NCBI GenBank assembly: GCA_048158365.1 | Contig: JBLLNL010000001.1 | DNA from: Azoarcus_F sp048158365 | GTDB taxonomy: Bacteria > Pseudomonadota > Gammaproteobacteria > Burkholderiales > Rhodocyclaceae | Reading direction: 5' to 3' (one strand) | DNA: 64,000 bases | Part shown: in pieces, positions 16,734 through 25,607 of the stretch | Layout: every line of letters begins with the position of its first letter | Position numbering within the stretch: position 1 is the first letter of the stretch | The notes under the pieces: model-generated | What the model was told of the DNA's origin: nothing | Seen by the model: only the letters and a program-made list of their open reading frames with translations | The model's database searches: none | Made by a program: the position numbers and the translations under genes

Positions 16734-17375
16734 TCATCCGTGCGGCAATTCGTCGCGACTACCCACCAGATGGCTACGCTCGGCCCATGCGATGAGTTTC
16801 CAGATGCCGTCGCGGTGTTCGATCCAGTTCAGCGCAGCGTTCGGGATCTCGAAGTCGCGTGGCGTGTCCAGGGGTTTGCCGGTGGCGATGCGATGCGCGA
16901 CATCGAGCACGCCGCCGTGGGTGACGATCAGTATCGGTTCGCCTGCGTGTCGTCGTGCGATGTCGTCGAGCGCGGCCGACACGCGCCGGCTGAAGGCACT
17001 CAGACTCTCACCACCCTCGGGAATGGCGAAGTCGATGTCGCGCCGCTGAAAGCGCGCATAGGCCTGCGGAAAGCGGTTGGCCGCCTCGTCGTAGGTCAGT
17101 CCCTGGAACACGCCGTAGTGACGTTCGCGCAGGCCGGTCAGCGTTGTCGGGGTGAGCCCGATCCGAATCGCGGTCGCCTGGGCAGTCTGCCGCGCCCGCG
17201 CGAGGTCGCTGCAATAGAGCGCGCTGAACGCATGTGTGGCCAGCGCATCGGCGGTCGCGCATGCCTGCTCCAGCCCGGTCTCATTGAGCGGGACGTCGAC
17301 ATGCCCCTGCAGGCGTCGCTCGGCGTTCCAGGCGGTCTCGCCGTGGCGAACGAGACAGAGCCGGGTCATCAGCAT
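16734..17375 (-). CDS. Histidine phosphatase family protein (phosphoglycerate mutase-like)
   Basis: A 213-residue cytosolic enzyme of the RHG superfamily. The phosphohistidine motif LVRHGET is at the N-terminus, with LRERHYG and the second His in VTHGGV. The type resembles CobC/GpmB/YhfR phosphatases and the substrate is not predictable. The start was chosen at 17375 because GGAGG lies five bases upstream; MTRLCL two codons later is an alternative. It is divergent from dctQ. Confidence 0.85.
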   Translation of the reverse strand: MLMTRLCLVRHGETAWNAERRLQGHVDVPLNETGLEQACATADALATHAFSALYCSDLARARQTAQATAIRIGLTPTTLTGLRERHYGVFQGLTYDEAANRFPQAYARFQRRDIDFAIPEGGESLSAFSRRVSAALDDIARRHAGEPILIVTHGGVLDVAHRIATGKPLDTPRDFEIPNAALNWIEHRDGIWKLIAWAERSHLVGSRDELPHG

Positions 17376-17544
17376 CGGTTCCTCCGGTTTCAAGGCGTCG
17401 GATTGCGGGTTTTCCCGTCCTTCTCGGGTCTCGGTTCTGAGATAGAATCGGCGCACATGTGAAGGGCGTCAAGCGTCGTATCGGGCAGTGTCGCTGCCTT
17501 GGCAAGCGGTCGATTGCGGGCGACGAATACCGGGTGGGGTGATC

Positions 17545-18099
17545 GTGTTCAAGCTTCTTGCGTTTGTCATGCGTGCGATCAACGCGCTGAACAAGCTGGT
17601 CGGGAACCTGTTTTCATGGTTGTCGCTGGCGATCGTGCTCGTGTGTTTTGCGGTCGTCGTGGAGCGCTATGTGTTCGGGAGCACGCGGCTGTGGATGCAG
17701 GACCTCTACGTCTGGCTCAATGGCGCGATGTTCACCGCGGTTGCGGGCTTCGCGCTGTTTCGCAATCAGCATGTGCGGGTGGACATCTTCTACCGGCCGG
17801 CCTCGATTCGGCGCAAGGCGATTGCCGATCTGCTCGGCGTGTGCCTGTTCCTGCTGCCGTTCACGTACATCCTGACGATCTACAGCCTGCCGTATGTCCA
17901 GCGTTCGTGGCGTTTCATGGAGGGCTCCGCGAATATCGGCGGCATGCCCGGGCTGTTCATCCTGAAGAGCTTCCTGCTGGTATTCACCGCGCTCATGGCC
18001 CTGCAGGGGCTGGCCGTGTTGATCCGCTCTATCCTGATCATCGCGAATCGCGAGGATCTGGTGCCGGCCGACTTCGGCTACCAATACGACAAGGAGTGA
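17545..18099 (+). CDS. dctQ: TRAP transporter small permease (DctQ type)
   Basis: Four-helix small membrane subunit of a tripartite ATP-independent periplasmic transporter; about 184 residues. Four hydrophobic spans are visible (near residues 20-45, 55-75, 95-120 and 140-165), with the family-type RNQHVRVDIF after the second. The start is uncertain: GTG 17545 follows a GGTGGGG site, GTG 17539 and ATG 17569 are alternatives. dctM follows by 6 bases. The receptor gene dctP is not upstream but convergent beyond dctM. Confidence 0.88.
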   Translation: MFKLLAFVMRAINALNKLVGNLFSWLSLAIVLVCFAVVVERYVFGSTRLWMQDLYVWLNGAMFTAVAGFALFRNQHVRVDIFYRPASIRRKAIADLLGVCLFLLPFTYILTIYSLPYVQRSWRFMEGSANIGGMPGLFILKSFLLVFTALMALQGLAVLIRSILIIANREDLVPADFGYQYDKE

Positions 18100-18105
18100 G
18101 CAAGG

Positions 18106-19497
18106 ATGGATCCCGTTCTGATCGGTGAAATCCTCGCCGGCCTGATGTTCTTCGGCGTCATAGGCATGCTGATGCTGGGTTTCCCGGTGGCGTTCACGCT
18201 GGCCGGCACGTCCCTGCTGTTCGCGCTGGTCGGATACCACTTCGAAGTCTTCGATCCGTCGAACTTCGCGGCGCTCGCCGGTCGTTACGTCGGCTACATG
18301 ACCAACGAGGTGCTGGTCGCGGTGCCGTTGTTCATCTTCATGGGCGTGATGCTGGAGCGCTCCAAGATCGCCGAACAACTGCTGCTGACGATGGGCAAAC
18401 TGTTCGGCAACATGCGCGGCGGCCTCGGTTACTCCGTCATCATCGTCGGTGCGCTGCTCGCCGCTTCCACCGGAGTGGTGGGCGCCACCGTGGTCACGAT
18501 GGGCTTGATCTCGCTGCCGGCGATGATGCGGGCCGGTTACGATCCCAAGCTCGCGAGCGGCGTGATCTGCGCGTCCGGTACGCTGGGACAGATCATTCCG
18601 CCCTCGACCGTGCTCATCTTCATGGGCGACATGCTGGGCGGCATCAACGCCCAGGTGCAGATGGCGAAGGGCAATTTCGCACCGACCCCGGTGTCGGTCG
18701 GTGATCTCTTCGCGGGGGCCTTTCTGCCGGGCTTCATGCTGGTCGTGCTGTATCTGATGTGGGTCTTCATCAAGACCCTGATCGACCCCAAGTCCTGCCC
18801 CGCGACACCGGTGCCGGAGGCGGAACGGCGTGGCCTCATGAAGGAGGTGTTCACCGCGCTGGTGCCGCCGCTGCTGCTGATCGTCGCGGTGCTCGGCTCC
18901 ATTCTGGGCGGCATCGCGACGCCGACCGAAGCCGCTTCGGTCGGTGCGGTCGGAGCGATCGTGCTGGCCGCGCTGCGCTGGAGACTGTCCTTCACGGTGC
19001 TGCGCGAAGCGGTGATCTCGACCGCGTCGATCACGTCGATGATCTTCATCATCCTGTTCGGCGCATCGGTGTTCGCGCTGGTGTTCCGCCAGATGGGTGG
19101 CGACAACCTGGTGCATGAGTTCCTGTCCGGCCTGCCGGGGGGCGCGATCGGCGCGATGATCGTCGTGATGCTGATCATGTTCGTGCTGGGCTTCATCCTC
19201 GATACCTTCGAGATCATCTTCATCGTGATCCCGATCACCGCGCCGATTCTGCTCACGCTGGGGCTGGATCCGGTGTGGGTGGGCGTGATGGTCGGCGTGA
19301 ACCTGCAGACGAGCTTCCTGACGCCGCCGTTCGGATTCTCGCTGTTCTATCTGCGCGGCGTGGCACCCAACAGCGTGTCCACCGGCATGATCTATCGTGG
19401 GGCGATACCGTTCGTGGTCCTGCAGGTCGTTGCGATCGCGCTGCTGTTCATCTTCCCCGAGATCGTGACCTGGCTGCCCAGCGTGCTGAGCCGCTGA
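18106..19497 (+). CDS. dctM: TRAP transporter large permease (DctM type)
   Basis: Sodium-driven membrane subunit of 463 residues with about 12 helices. Family motifs are present: MLGFPVAFTLAG near the start, GTLGQIIPPSTVLI around residue 165, IATPTEAASVG in the second half. It forms the transport channel with DctQ. The CTAG tip of the second 169-bp element begins 4 bases after its stop, and a plus-strand terminator follows that element. Confidence 0.95.
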   Translation: MDPVLIGEILAGLMFFGVIGMLMLGFPVAFTLAGTSLLFALVGYHFEVFDPSNFAALAGRYVGYMTNEVLVAVPLFIFMGVMLERSKIAEQLLLTMGKLFGNMRGGLGYSVIIVGALLAASTGVVGATVVTMGLISLPAMMRAGYDPKLASGVICASGTLGQIIPPSTVLIFMGDMLGGINAQVQMAKGNFAPTPVSVGDLFAGAFLPGFMLVVLYLMWVFIKTLIDPKSCPATPVPEAERRGLMKEVFTALVPPLLLIVAVLGSILGGIATPTEAASVGAVGAIVLAALRWRLSFTVLREAVISTASITSMIFIILFGASVFALVFRQMGGDNLVHEFLSGLPGGAIGAMIVVMLIMFVLGFILDTFEIIFIVIPITAPILLTLGLDPVWVGVMVGVNLQTSFLTPPFGFSLFYLRGVAPNSVSTGMIYRGAIPFVVLQVVAIALLFIFPEIVTWLPSVLSR

Positions 19498-19501
19498 GCT
19501 G

Positions 19502-19670
19502 CTAGGAGGCTGTCGGACTTGAGCGATCGTCACGAGCCGGGTGGGAAAGCGAGGACAGATCTGGTCGATTTTGAGGCGCATAGTGGTTCTATGCAACGAA
19601 AAATCGGGCAGATATGGACCGCTTCTCCCACCGGCGCAGTAGATCAGCCTCAAGTCCGACAGCCTCCTAG
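19502..19670. mobile_element. 169-bp palindromic MITE-like element, copy 2
   Basis: Same length and orientation as copy 1 at 13514, with one substitution in 169 bases. The perfect 22-bp terminal inverted repeats are at 19502-19523 and 19649-19670, each ending in CTAG; the axis of symmetry lies near 19586. It contains no gene. It sits between dctM and dctP, which face each other. Confidence 0.88.
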
Positions 19671-19695
19671 GGCCTGTCACTCGGGCCGGGTGCTG

Positions 19696-19724
19696 CGGAG
19701 CGCGTCATGCGCTCCGTTTCTTCT
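19696..19724 (+). terminator. Rho-independent terminator of dctQM
   Basis: CGGAGCGC (19696-19703) and GCGCTCCG (19709-19716) form a perfect 8-bp stem with a 5-base loop, followed on the plus strand by TTTCTTCT. It would end dctQM transcripts after they pass the mobile element. Confidence 0.65.
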
Positions 19725-19730
19725 GCGCAT

Positions 19731-19758
19731 AAAAAAACCGGAGGCGTGCCTCCGGTTT
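19731..19758 (-). terminator. Rho-independent terminator of dctP
   Basis: AAACCGGAGGC (19735-19745) pairs with GCCTCCGGTTT (19748-19758), an 11-bp perfect stem. On the minus strand it is followed by a run of seven Ts. It lies 17 bases after the dctP stop. Confidence 0.85.
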
Positions 19759-19774
19759 CTTCGGGCGGTCGAGA

Positions 19775-20875
19775 TCAGCTGAGCTTGAAGTGTTTCTCAC
19801 GCGCTTCCAGGAACCCCATGTCGGTTCCTTCGGTACGTTCGCGCAGCAGGTTGAGGGCCGACACGAAGCTTTCGGCCGTCTTCTTGGTCAGTACGTCACC
19901 CGTTTCGCGAATCTGGGCCAGCAGTTCCATGGAGGCCTTGGCGCCGGCCTCCAGAATGCTGTCCGGGAAGTGTGGGTGGGTGATCACGCCGTGATTATTG
20001 ATCAGCGTCGCGAGCGCGCGCGGGTCGTTCGCATAGAAGTCGGATGCGACCTGATCATATTCCGCCTGGCACACGTCACGCACGATGGCCTGGATATTGG
20101 CCGGCAGCGCCTGGAACTTGGCCTTGTCCACAACGAGTTCCGTGGCCAGACCCGGCTCGATGAAGCTGGAGGTGTAGTAGTGCTTGCGGACCTGGTGAAA
20201 GCCGAGCGCCAGGTCGTTGTACGGGCCGACGAATTCGGCCGCATCCAGCGCACCGGACTGCAGCGCCTGGAAGATCTCGCCACCGGCGAGGTTGGTCACC
20301 GAAGCGCCCATCTTCTGCCACACCTGACCGCCGAGGCCCGGCGTGCGGAAGCGCATGCCCTGGATGTCCTCGATGCCTTTCAGTTCGTTCTGGAACCAGC
20401 CACCGGCCTGGGTGCCGGTGTCGCCGGACAGAAAGCCCTGCAGGCCGAACTGGTCGTAGATCTCGTCCCACGCCTCCTGGCCGCCGAGGTAGCGCACCCA
20501 CGCGGCGAGCTCGCGGCTGGTCATGCCGAACGGCACGCCGGTGAAGAACGACAGGCCGACGCTCTTGTTTTGCCAGTAATAGGCGGCCCCATGCATCATC
20601 TCGGCGCTGCCGTCGATGACAGCGTCGATCGATTGCAGCGCGGGAACCATCTCGCCGGCCGAGAACACCTGTATGGTCAGCTCGCCATTGGTGGCCGCGG
20701 TGATTCGGTCGGCCAGACGCTGCGCGCCGACGCCGAGGCCGGGGAAGTTGCGTGGCCAGGTGGTCACCATGCGCCAGGTCGTCTTGCGTTGCGCGATCGC
20801 CGGCGCGGCGACCGTCGCTGCGGCGACACCGGCGCCCGCTGCGCCGGCCCGTTTGATGAACGATCTCCTATCCAT
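19775..20875 (-). CDS. dctP: TRAP transporter periplasmic substrate-binding protein (DctP/TakP type)
   Basis: A 366-residue periplasmic receptor exported by Tat: twin arginines in MDRRSFIKRAG, then an Ala-rich hydrophobic stretch. The ligand segment DAAEFVGPYNDLALG resembles TakP, which binds 2-oxo acids with sodium, so an alpha-keto or hydroxy acid is the likely cargo. It is convergent with dctQM instead of upstream of it. A strong ribosome site (GAGGAGAGGAG) precedes the ATG, and a strong terminator follows. Confidence 0.93.
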   Translation of the reverse strand: MDRRSFIKRAGAAGAGVAAATVAAPAIAQRKTTWRMVTTWPRNFPGLGVGAQRLADRITAATNGELTIQVFSAGEMVPALQSIDAVIDGSAEMMHGAAYYWQNKSVGLSFFTGVPFGMTSRELAAWVRYLGGQEAWDEIYDQFGLQGFLSGDTGTQAGGWFQNELKGIEDIQGMRFRTPGLGGQVWQKMGASVTNLAGGEIFQALQSGALDAAEFVGPYNDLALGFHQVRKHYYTSSFIEPGLATELVVDKAKFQALPANIQAIVRDVCQAEYDQVASDFYANDPRALATLINNHGVITHPHFPDSILEAGAKASMELLAQIRETGDVLTKKTAESFVSALNLLRERTEGTDMGFLEAREKHFKLS

Positions 20876-20921
20876 GTGTCTTCACTCCTCTCCTCGATGT
20901 GGATGTTTGAAATACCCGCCG

Positions 20922-20927
20922 ATTATA
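20922..20927 (-). promoter_or_regulatory. Candidate -10 box of dctP
   Basis: A perfect TATAAT on the minus strand, 47 bases before the dctP ATG. The -35 position at 17 bases spacing reads CTTCCA, a weak match, so an activator may be needed. Confidence 0.45.
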
Positions 20928-21106
20928 GGGACTGGCGCGAAGCATGGAAGCGCGGAAAACCCTAATGATCCGGGTCGATACGGTCGGACGGCGCCTGTCC
21001 GGGATGGCCGCTCAGTCGCCTTGCGACGCGCGGCTCGACGCGCCATCTTCGGGGGCGACTCGACTGCCGTGCGGGCGACGACTGACGGGGCATCGACACC
21101 GGGGGC
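20928..21106. other. Gap between pmbA and dctP
   Basis: About 180 bases after the pmbA stop, upstream of the dctP -10 box. Nothing coding is supported. It would hold any activator site of dctP, but I see no clear dyad. Confidence 0.4.
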
Positions 21107-22447
21107 TCAACTACCCGCGATCTTCATCCGCTCGATCAACACCGAACCGCAGTGCTTGGCGCTGCGCGGCAGCGCATCGTTGCCTACGGCGACGATGTCG
21201 CGGAACATGTCGCGCAGGTTGCCGGCGATCGTGATCTCCTCGACCGGATGCTGGATGCGCCCGTTCTCGACCCAGAAGCCGGCCGCGCCGCGCGAGTAGT
21301 CGCCGGTCACGTAATTCACGCCGTGACCGAGCAGTTCGGTCACCAGCAGGCCGCGATCCATCTTCCGGATCAGACCCTCGAGGTCGAGTTCGCCCGGTTC
21401 GACGACCATGTTGTGGGAGCCGCCGGCATTGCCGGTGGTCTGCATGCCGAGCTTGCGCGCCGAATAGCTCGACAGGAAATAACCCTGCAACACGCCGTCG
21501 ACGACGACGTCCCGTGCATGGGTGGCGACGCCTTCATCGTCGAACGGACTGGCCCCGAAGGCCTTTCTTTCGTGCGGACGTTCGCGGATCGTGATCACCG
21601 GCGAGAACACCTGCTGCCCGAGGCTGTCGAGCAGAAAGGACGACTTGCGATACAGTGCGCCGCCGCTCACCGCATGCACGAAGTTGCCGAGCAGCGTCAC
21701 CGCAATCGGCGCTTCGAAAAGCACCGGTACCTCGCAGGTGTCGATCTGGCGTGCGCCCAGACGCGCCAGTGCCCGTTCGCCGGCTCGGCGACCGATCGTG
21801 TCCACCGACAAAAGGTCCCGAGCGTCACGACGCGAGTCGTGCCAGTATTCGCGCTGCATTTCGTCGCCTTCGCCGGCGATCACCGAGCACGACACGCCGT
21901 GACGGGAACTGGCGTATCCGCCGATGAATCCCGCGCTGTTGGCCGAGATGAAGTGGGATTGTTGCGTGGACACGCTCGCACCCTCGGAGTTGGTGATCCG
22001 TGGGCTGACGGCGTAGGCCGCCCGTTCGCATTCGCGCGCCATCGCGATCGCGTCTTCGATCGGTAGCGGCCACGGGTGGTGGAGGTCGAGATCCGGGCAG
22101 TCGCGCGCGAGCAGTCCGGGATCCGGCAGGCCGGCACAGGGGTCTGACGCCGTGAATCGCGCGATGGACAGTGCGGCTTCGACGGTGTTGCGCAGCGCCT
22201 GCGGCGAAAAGTCCGACGTGCTCGCATGACCGCGTTGCTGACCCAGGTAGACGGTGACGCCGACGCCCTTGTCGCGGTTGTACTCGATGGTATCGACTTC
22301 GCCCTTGCGCACCGAGGCGGTCTGACCGAAACCCTCGGATACATCGGTTTCGCATGCGCTGGCGCCGACGGCGCGCGCATGCTCCAGGACCTCGACCGCA
22401 ATCTCGCGGAGTCGGTCGGACGTGAATGAAAAGCCTTGATCGGACAT
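21107..22447 (-). CDS. pmbA: Metalloprotease PmbA (TldE), partner of TldD
   Basis: Non-catalytic half of the cytosolic TldD/TldE heterodimeric protease, which trims peptides such as microcin B17 and antitoxins. It is 446 residues, normal length. Typical segments are RKGEVDTIEYNRDKGVGVTVY near the N-terminus, GNAGGSHNMVVEPG in the C-terminal half and DYSRGAAGFWVENG near the end. No HExxH is present, as expected. Its partner tldD is at 60.6 kb. It is divergent from darP, the standard proteobacterial arrangement. Confidence 0.96.
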   Translation of the reverse strand: MSDQGFSFTSDRLREIAVEVLEHARAVGASACETDVSEGFGQTASVRKGEVDTIEYNRDKGVGVTVYLGQQRGHASTSDFSPQALRNTVEAALSIARFTASDPCAGLPDPGLLARDCPDLDLHHPWPLPIEDAIAMARECERAAYAVSPRITNSEGASVSTQQSHFISANSAGFIGGYASSRHGVSCSVIAGEGDEMQREYWHDSRRDARDLLSVDTIGRRAGERALARLGARQIDTCEVPVLFEAPIAVTLLGNFVHAVSGGALYRKSSFLLDSLGQQVFSPVITIRERPHERKAFGASPFDDEGVATHARDVVVDGVLQGYFLSSYSARKLGMQTTGNAGGSHNMVVEPGELDLEGLIRKMDRGLLVTELLGHGVNYVTGDYSRGAAGFWVENGRIQHPVEEITIAGNLRDMFRDIVAVGNDALPRSAKHCGSVLIERMKIAGS

Positions 22448-22492
22448 GGGCGAGTGCTTGTGGACGAAAGGTTATAATCTTAACCCGAACCC

Positions 22493-23083
22493 ATGACCCC
22501 TAAGCCGATGATCGACCGACCCGATGTGTCCGACCAGGATGCGCCGCAGCCTGACGAGGAAGTCTGGCGCGGCCCGAGCAAGAGCAGCCGCAAGCGCGAC
22601 ATGCACAGACTGCAGGACCTGGGTGAGGCGCTGGTGGCGTTGTCCGCGGACCAGCTCGCGAAGGTTCCGATTCCGGACGATCTGCTGCTCGCGGTCAAGG
22701 ATGCGAAGCGTTTCACCAAGCACGAAGCACGGCGGCGCCAGATGCAGTACATCGGGCGCTTGATGCGTCACATCGATCCGGAGCCGATCCAGGCGCAGCT
22801 CGATGTCTTCAAGGGGCTGTCCCGTTCAGAGATCGCACGCCAGCATCGCCTGGAACGGCTGCGCAACGAGTTTCTCGAAGACGAGACGGTGATCGGCCGG
22901 ATCGCGGAGGTCTGGCCGGATGCCGATCTGCAGCATCTGCGGGTCCTGCGGCGCAATGCGCTGAAGGAGCGCGAAGTTCAGAAGCCACCGCGCGCGTACC
23001 GGGAGTTGTTCAGGGTGTTGCGTACGCTGGATGAGGGCGCAGACGGCGGTGCAGCGGCGGATGATCACGAGGAGCAGCAATGA
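22493..23083 (+). CDS. darP: Ribosome-associated protein DarP/YjgA (DUF615)
   Basis: A 196-residue soluble helical protein that binds late 50S precursors. Signature stretches FTKHEARRRQMQYIGRLMR and LSADQLAKVPIP match the family. A TATAAT at 22473-22478 ends 14 bases before the ATG, so the leader may be very short; ATG 22508 is an alternative start. Its stop overlaps the mog start by 4 bases. Confidence 0.93.
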   Translation: MTPKPMIDRPDVSDQDAPQPDEEVWRGPSKSSRKRDMHRLQDLGEALVALSADQLAKVPIPDDLLLAVKDAKRFTKHEARRRQMQYIGRLMRHIDPEPIQAQLDVFKGLSRSEIARQHRLERLRNEFLEDETVIGRIAEVWPDADLQHLRVLRRNALKEREVQKPPRAYRELFRVLRTLDEGADGGAAADDHEEQQ

Positions 23084-23670
23084 GCGAAGAGATCACGATC
23101 GGCCTGGTATCCATCAGTGACCGTGCGTCCGATGGAACCTATGAGGATCAAGGCATCCCGGCCTTGCAGGACTGGCTGGGCAAGGCGCTGACGTCGCCGT
23201 GGCGCGCCGAATTGCGACTGATCCCGGACGACCGGCCGCTGATCGAGCGCACGCTGATCGAGCTGGCGGACGACGCGGGCTGCTCGCTGATCCTGACCAC
23301 CGGCGGAACCGGACCGGCGCCGCGCGACCTGACCCCGGAGGCGACGCTGGCGGTCGGGCACAGGGAAATGCCGGGATTCGGCGAGGAGATGCGGCGGATC
23401 AGCCTCAATTTCGTTCCGACCGCGATTCTGTCCCGCCAGGTCGCGGTGGTGCGGGGCAGCAGCCTGATCGTGAATCTGCCGGGGCAGCCGAAGTCCATCC
23501 GCGAGACGCTCGAAGGCGTGCGCGACGCCGACGGCCGGGTGCGCCATGTCGGGATCTTCGCCGCGATCCCGTATTGCATCGACCTGATCGGCGGTCCGTA
23601 TGTCGAGACCGACGAGTCGGTGATCAAGGTCTTCCGGCCCAAGCACGCGCTGCGACCGAGGACGACCTGA
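23080..23670 (+). CDS. mog: Molybdopterin adenylyltransferase
   Basis: Adenylates molybdopterin before molybdate insertion in molybdenum cofactor synthesis. It is 196 residues, MogA type. The phosphate-binding motif LTTGGTGPAPRDLTPEATLAV and the family-type SISDRAS near the N-terminus are clear. It is coupled to darP by ATGA. It fits with the molybdenum enzyme MsrP encoded nearby. Confidence 0.95.
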   Translation: MSEEITIGLVSISDRASDGTYEDQGIPALQDWLGKALTSPWRAELRLIPDDRPLIERTLIELADDAGCSLILTTGGTGPAPRDLTPEATLAVGHREMPGFGEEMRRISLNFVPTAILSRQVAVVRGSSLIVNLPGQPKSIRETLEGVRDADGRVRHVGIFAAIPYCIDLIGGPYVETDESVIKVFRPKHALRPRTT

Positions 23671-23807
23671 TCGGTTCGCGGTCTGCCGGCAGGGTGGGGC
23701 GCATCATCGCAGTGGTCCCGAGCGCTTCATCCGATCGATGGCAGGGACGCTTTTCGGATGAACGCGCGGTGACTCGGGCTCCGATCCGTCGGGCTGTCCG
23801 GGTTGGA

Positions 23808-24482
23808 CTACTTTGGCACGATGCGGATGACCTTGCCCTTGAATGCCGGCACGGCCGGCGTCTGCGATAGCTGGCGTCGCCGTTCGACTTCCCGCCACCA
23901 TGCGCGCGCCCCGAGCAGCGCTGCCAGCAGGCCCGCGTAGATCGCCGGCTGCAGCAGATCCGCCTTGACCAGCCACCAGTAGTGCACGATCGCGAGAATC
24001 GCGATGCCGTAGACGGATCGATGCAGGTTCTGCCATCGGCGTCCGCCCATGCGCCGGATCGCCACCTTGTTCGAGGTGGCCGCCAGTGGGATCAGCAGCA
24101 CGAAAGCGGCAAAGCCGACTGTGACGAAAGGCCGCTCGAGGATGTCCAGTGCGATCGCGTTCCAGTCGAAATAAAGGTCCAGCCAGACATAGGCGCTGAA
24201 GTGCAGGCAGGCGTAGGCGAACACGAAAAGTCCGAGCATGCGGCGCATGCGCAACAGCCAGTGCAAGCCGGTCAGTCGCCGCAACGGGGTGACCGCGAGC
24301 GTGATCAGCAGGAATCGCAGCGTCCATTCCCCGGTGGTGTGCGTCACCGTTTCGATTGGATTGGCGCCCAGCGTCTGGTCGAACCAACCGAACGCGAGCA
24401 GCACCGCCGGCAAGGTGCACAGGGCGAAGAGGGCGGATTTGAGCGCGGCGATCTGGCCCGCACTCGGACTGCGAAGATCCAT
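23808..24482 (-). CDS. msrQ: Heme-binding membrane subunit MsrQ
   Basis: Inner-membrane b-type cytochrome that passes electrons to periplasmic MsrP. It is 224 residues with six predicted helices; candidate heme histidines are in CLHFSAYVW, NLHRSVYG and AIVHYWW. The open frame extends upstream, but MDLRSPSAG is the likely start, 11 bases after the msrP stop. Confidence 0.93.
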   Translation of the reverse strand: MDLRSPSAGQIAALKSALFALCTLPAVLLAFGWFDQTLGANPIETVTHTTGEWTLRFLLITLAVTPLRRLTGLHWLLRMRRMLGLFVFAYACLHFSAYVWLDLYFDWNAIALDILERPFVTVGFAAFVLLIPLAATSNKVAIRRMGGRRWQNLHRSVYGIAILAIVHYWWLVKADLLQPAIYAGLLAALLGARAWWREVERRRQLSQTPAVPAFKGKVIRIVPK

Positions 24483-24493
24483 GTGGGGTGGGC

Positions 24494-25438
24494 TCAGTAG
24501 AATTTCTTCAGATCCATGCCCTGATACAGGTGCGCCACCTGATCGGCATAGCCGTTGAACATCAGCGTGTCGCGGCGACGAAATTCGCCGATGCGCCGTT
24601 CGGTCGCCTGGCTCCAGCGCGGGTGGCGCACATCCGGATTCACGTTGGAGTAGAAGCCGTACTCCTGCGGTGCGGCCTTGTTCCACGCGGTCGCCGGTTC
24701 ATGCTCGGTCAGCCGGATCGTGACGATTGACTTGATGCTCTTGAAGCCGTACTTCCAGGGCACCACCAGGCGGATCGGGGCGCCGTTCTGATTGGGCAGC
24801 ACCTCGCCGTACAGTCCGACCGACAGCAGCGTCAATGGATGCATCGCCTCGTCCAGGCGCAAGCCCTCCGTGTAGGGCCAGTCGATGACCGGGCGTCTGA
24901 GCATGATCTCCGGGTCGTAGTGGGTGACGAACTCGACATACTTCGCACTGCCGAGCGGGTCGACCGTCTTCAGCAGGGACGCGAGCGGGAAACCGACCCA
25001 CGGAATGACCATGGACCACGCCTCGACACAGCGCAGGCGGTAAATCCGTTCCTCGAGCGGCGCGAGTTTGAGCAGGTCGTCGATGTCGAAAGTGCGGGGT
25101 TTTCCGACCAGACCTTCGACCGACACGGTCCACGGCCGCACCTTCATCTTGTGTGCGTGCTGCAACGGATCCGACTTGTCGGTGCCGAATTCGTAGAAGT
25201 TGATGTACGAGGTGATCGAATCCAGCTTGGTCTTGTCTTCGTCGGTCCTGAACGGGCTGGGGGTGAGGGGTCCGAGTCCTTGCGGCGACGCGAACGCCAG
25301 GTTGGCGAATCCGCCCATTCCGGCCACGCCGGCGAGCGTGCCGATGCCTGCATCCCTCAGAAAGCGACGGCGGTCGGCGAACAGCTCGCGGGGCGTGATC
25401 TCGGAGGGAGCGATGTCTGCGGGGCGCTTGATCAGCAT
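24494..25438 (-). CDS. msrP: Protein-methionine-sulfoxide reductase catalytic subunit MsrP
   Basis: Periplasmic molybdenum enzyme that repairs oxidised methionine residues. It is 314 residues with a Tat signal (DRRRFLRDAG, residues 22-31), a sulfite-oxidase-type Mo domain and the Mo-ligand cysteine C137 in YRLRCVEAWSMVIPW. It is the first gene of msrPQ, divergent from aroG across 169 bases. Confidence 0.95.
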   Translation of the reverse strand: MLIKRPADIAPSEITPRELFADRRRFLRDAGIGTLAGVAGMGGFANLAFASPQGLGPLTPSPFRTDEDKTKLDSITSYINFYEFGTDKSDPLQHAHKMKVRPWTVSVEGLVGKPRTFDIDDLLKLAPLEERIYRLRCVEAWSMVIPWVGFPLASLLKTVDPLGSAKYVEFVTHYDPEIMLRRPVIDWPYTEGLRLDEAMHPLTLLSVGLYGEVLPNQNGAPIRLVVPWKYGFKSIKSIVTIRLTEHEPATAWNKAAPQEYGFYSNVNPDVRHPRWSQATERRIGEFRRRDTLMFNGYADQVAHLYQGMDLKKFY

Positions 25439-25607
25439 GGTGAGGTCCTGACGGGCGGGGTTGGGGTGGCGTGGCGCTCGTTGTCGCTGCGCTGTTGTGA
25501 ATACAGCAATGCGACCATGCGATCGCCGCTTGGTTTCCGCACCGACTGCCGGCGCGTCGAATGCGCTAAACTTGAGAGCTTGAAAAACGATTGAGCAGAG
25601 TCGCATT

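Noticed and set aside
17614..19680. 688-codon minus-strand open frame opposite dctQM
   Set aside because: It is antisense to two clear TRAP permease genes and is full of His, Gln, Arg and Asp, the typical shadow of high-GC membrane-protein codons. Its first part is only the mobile element.
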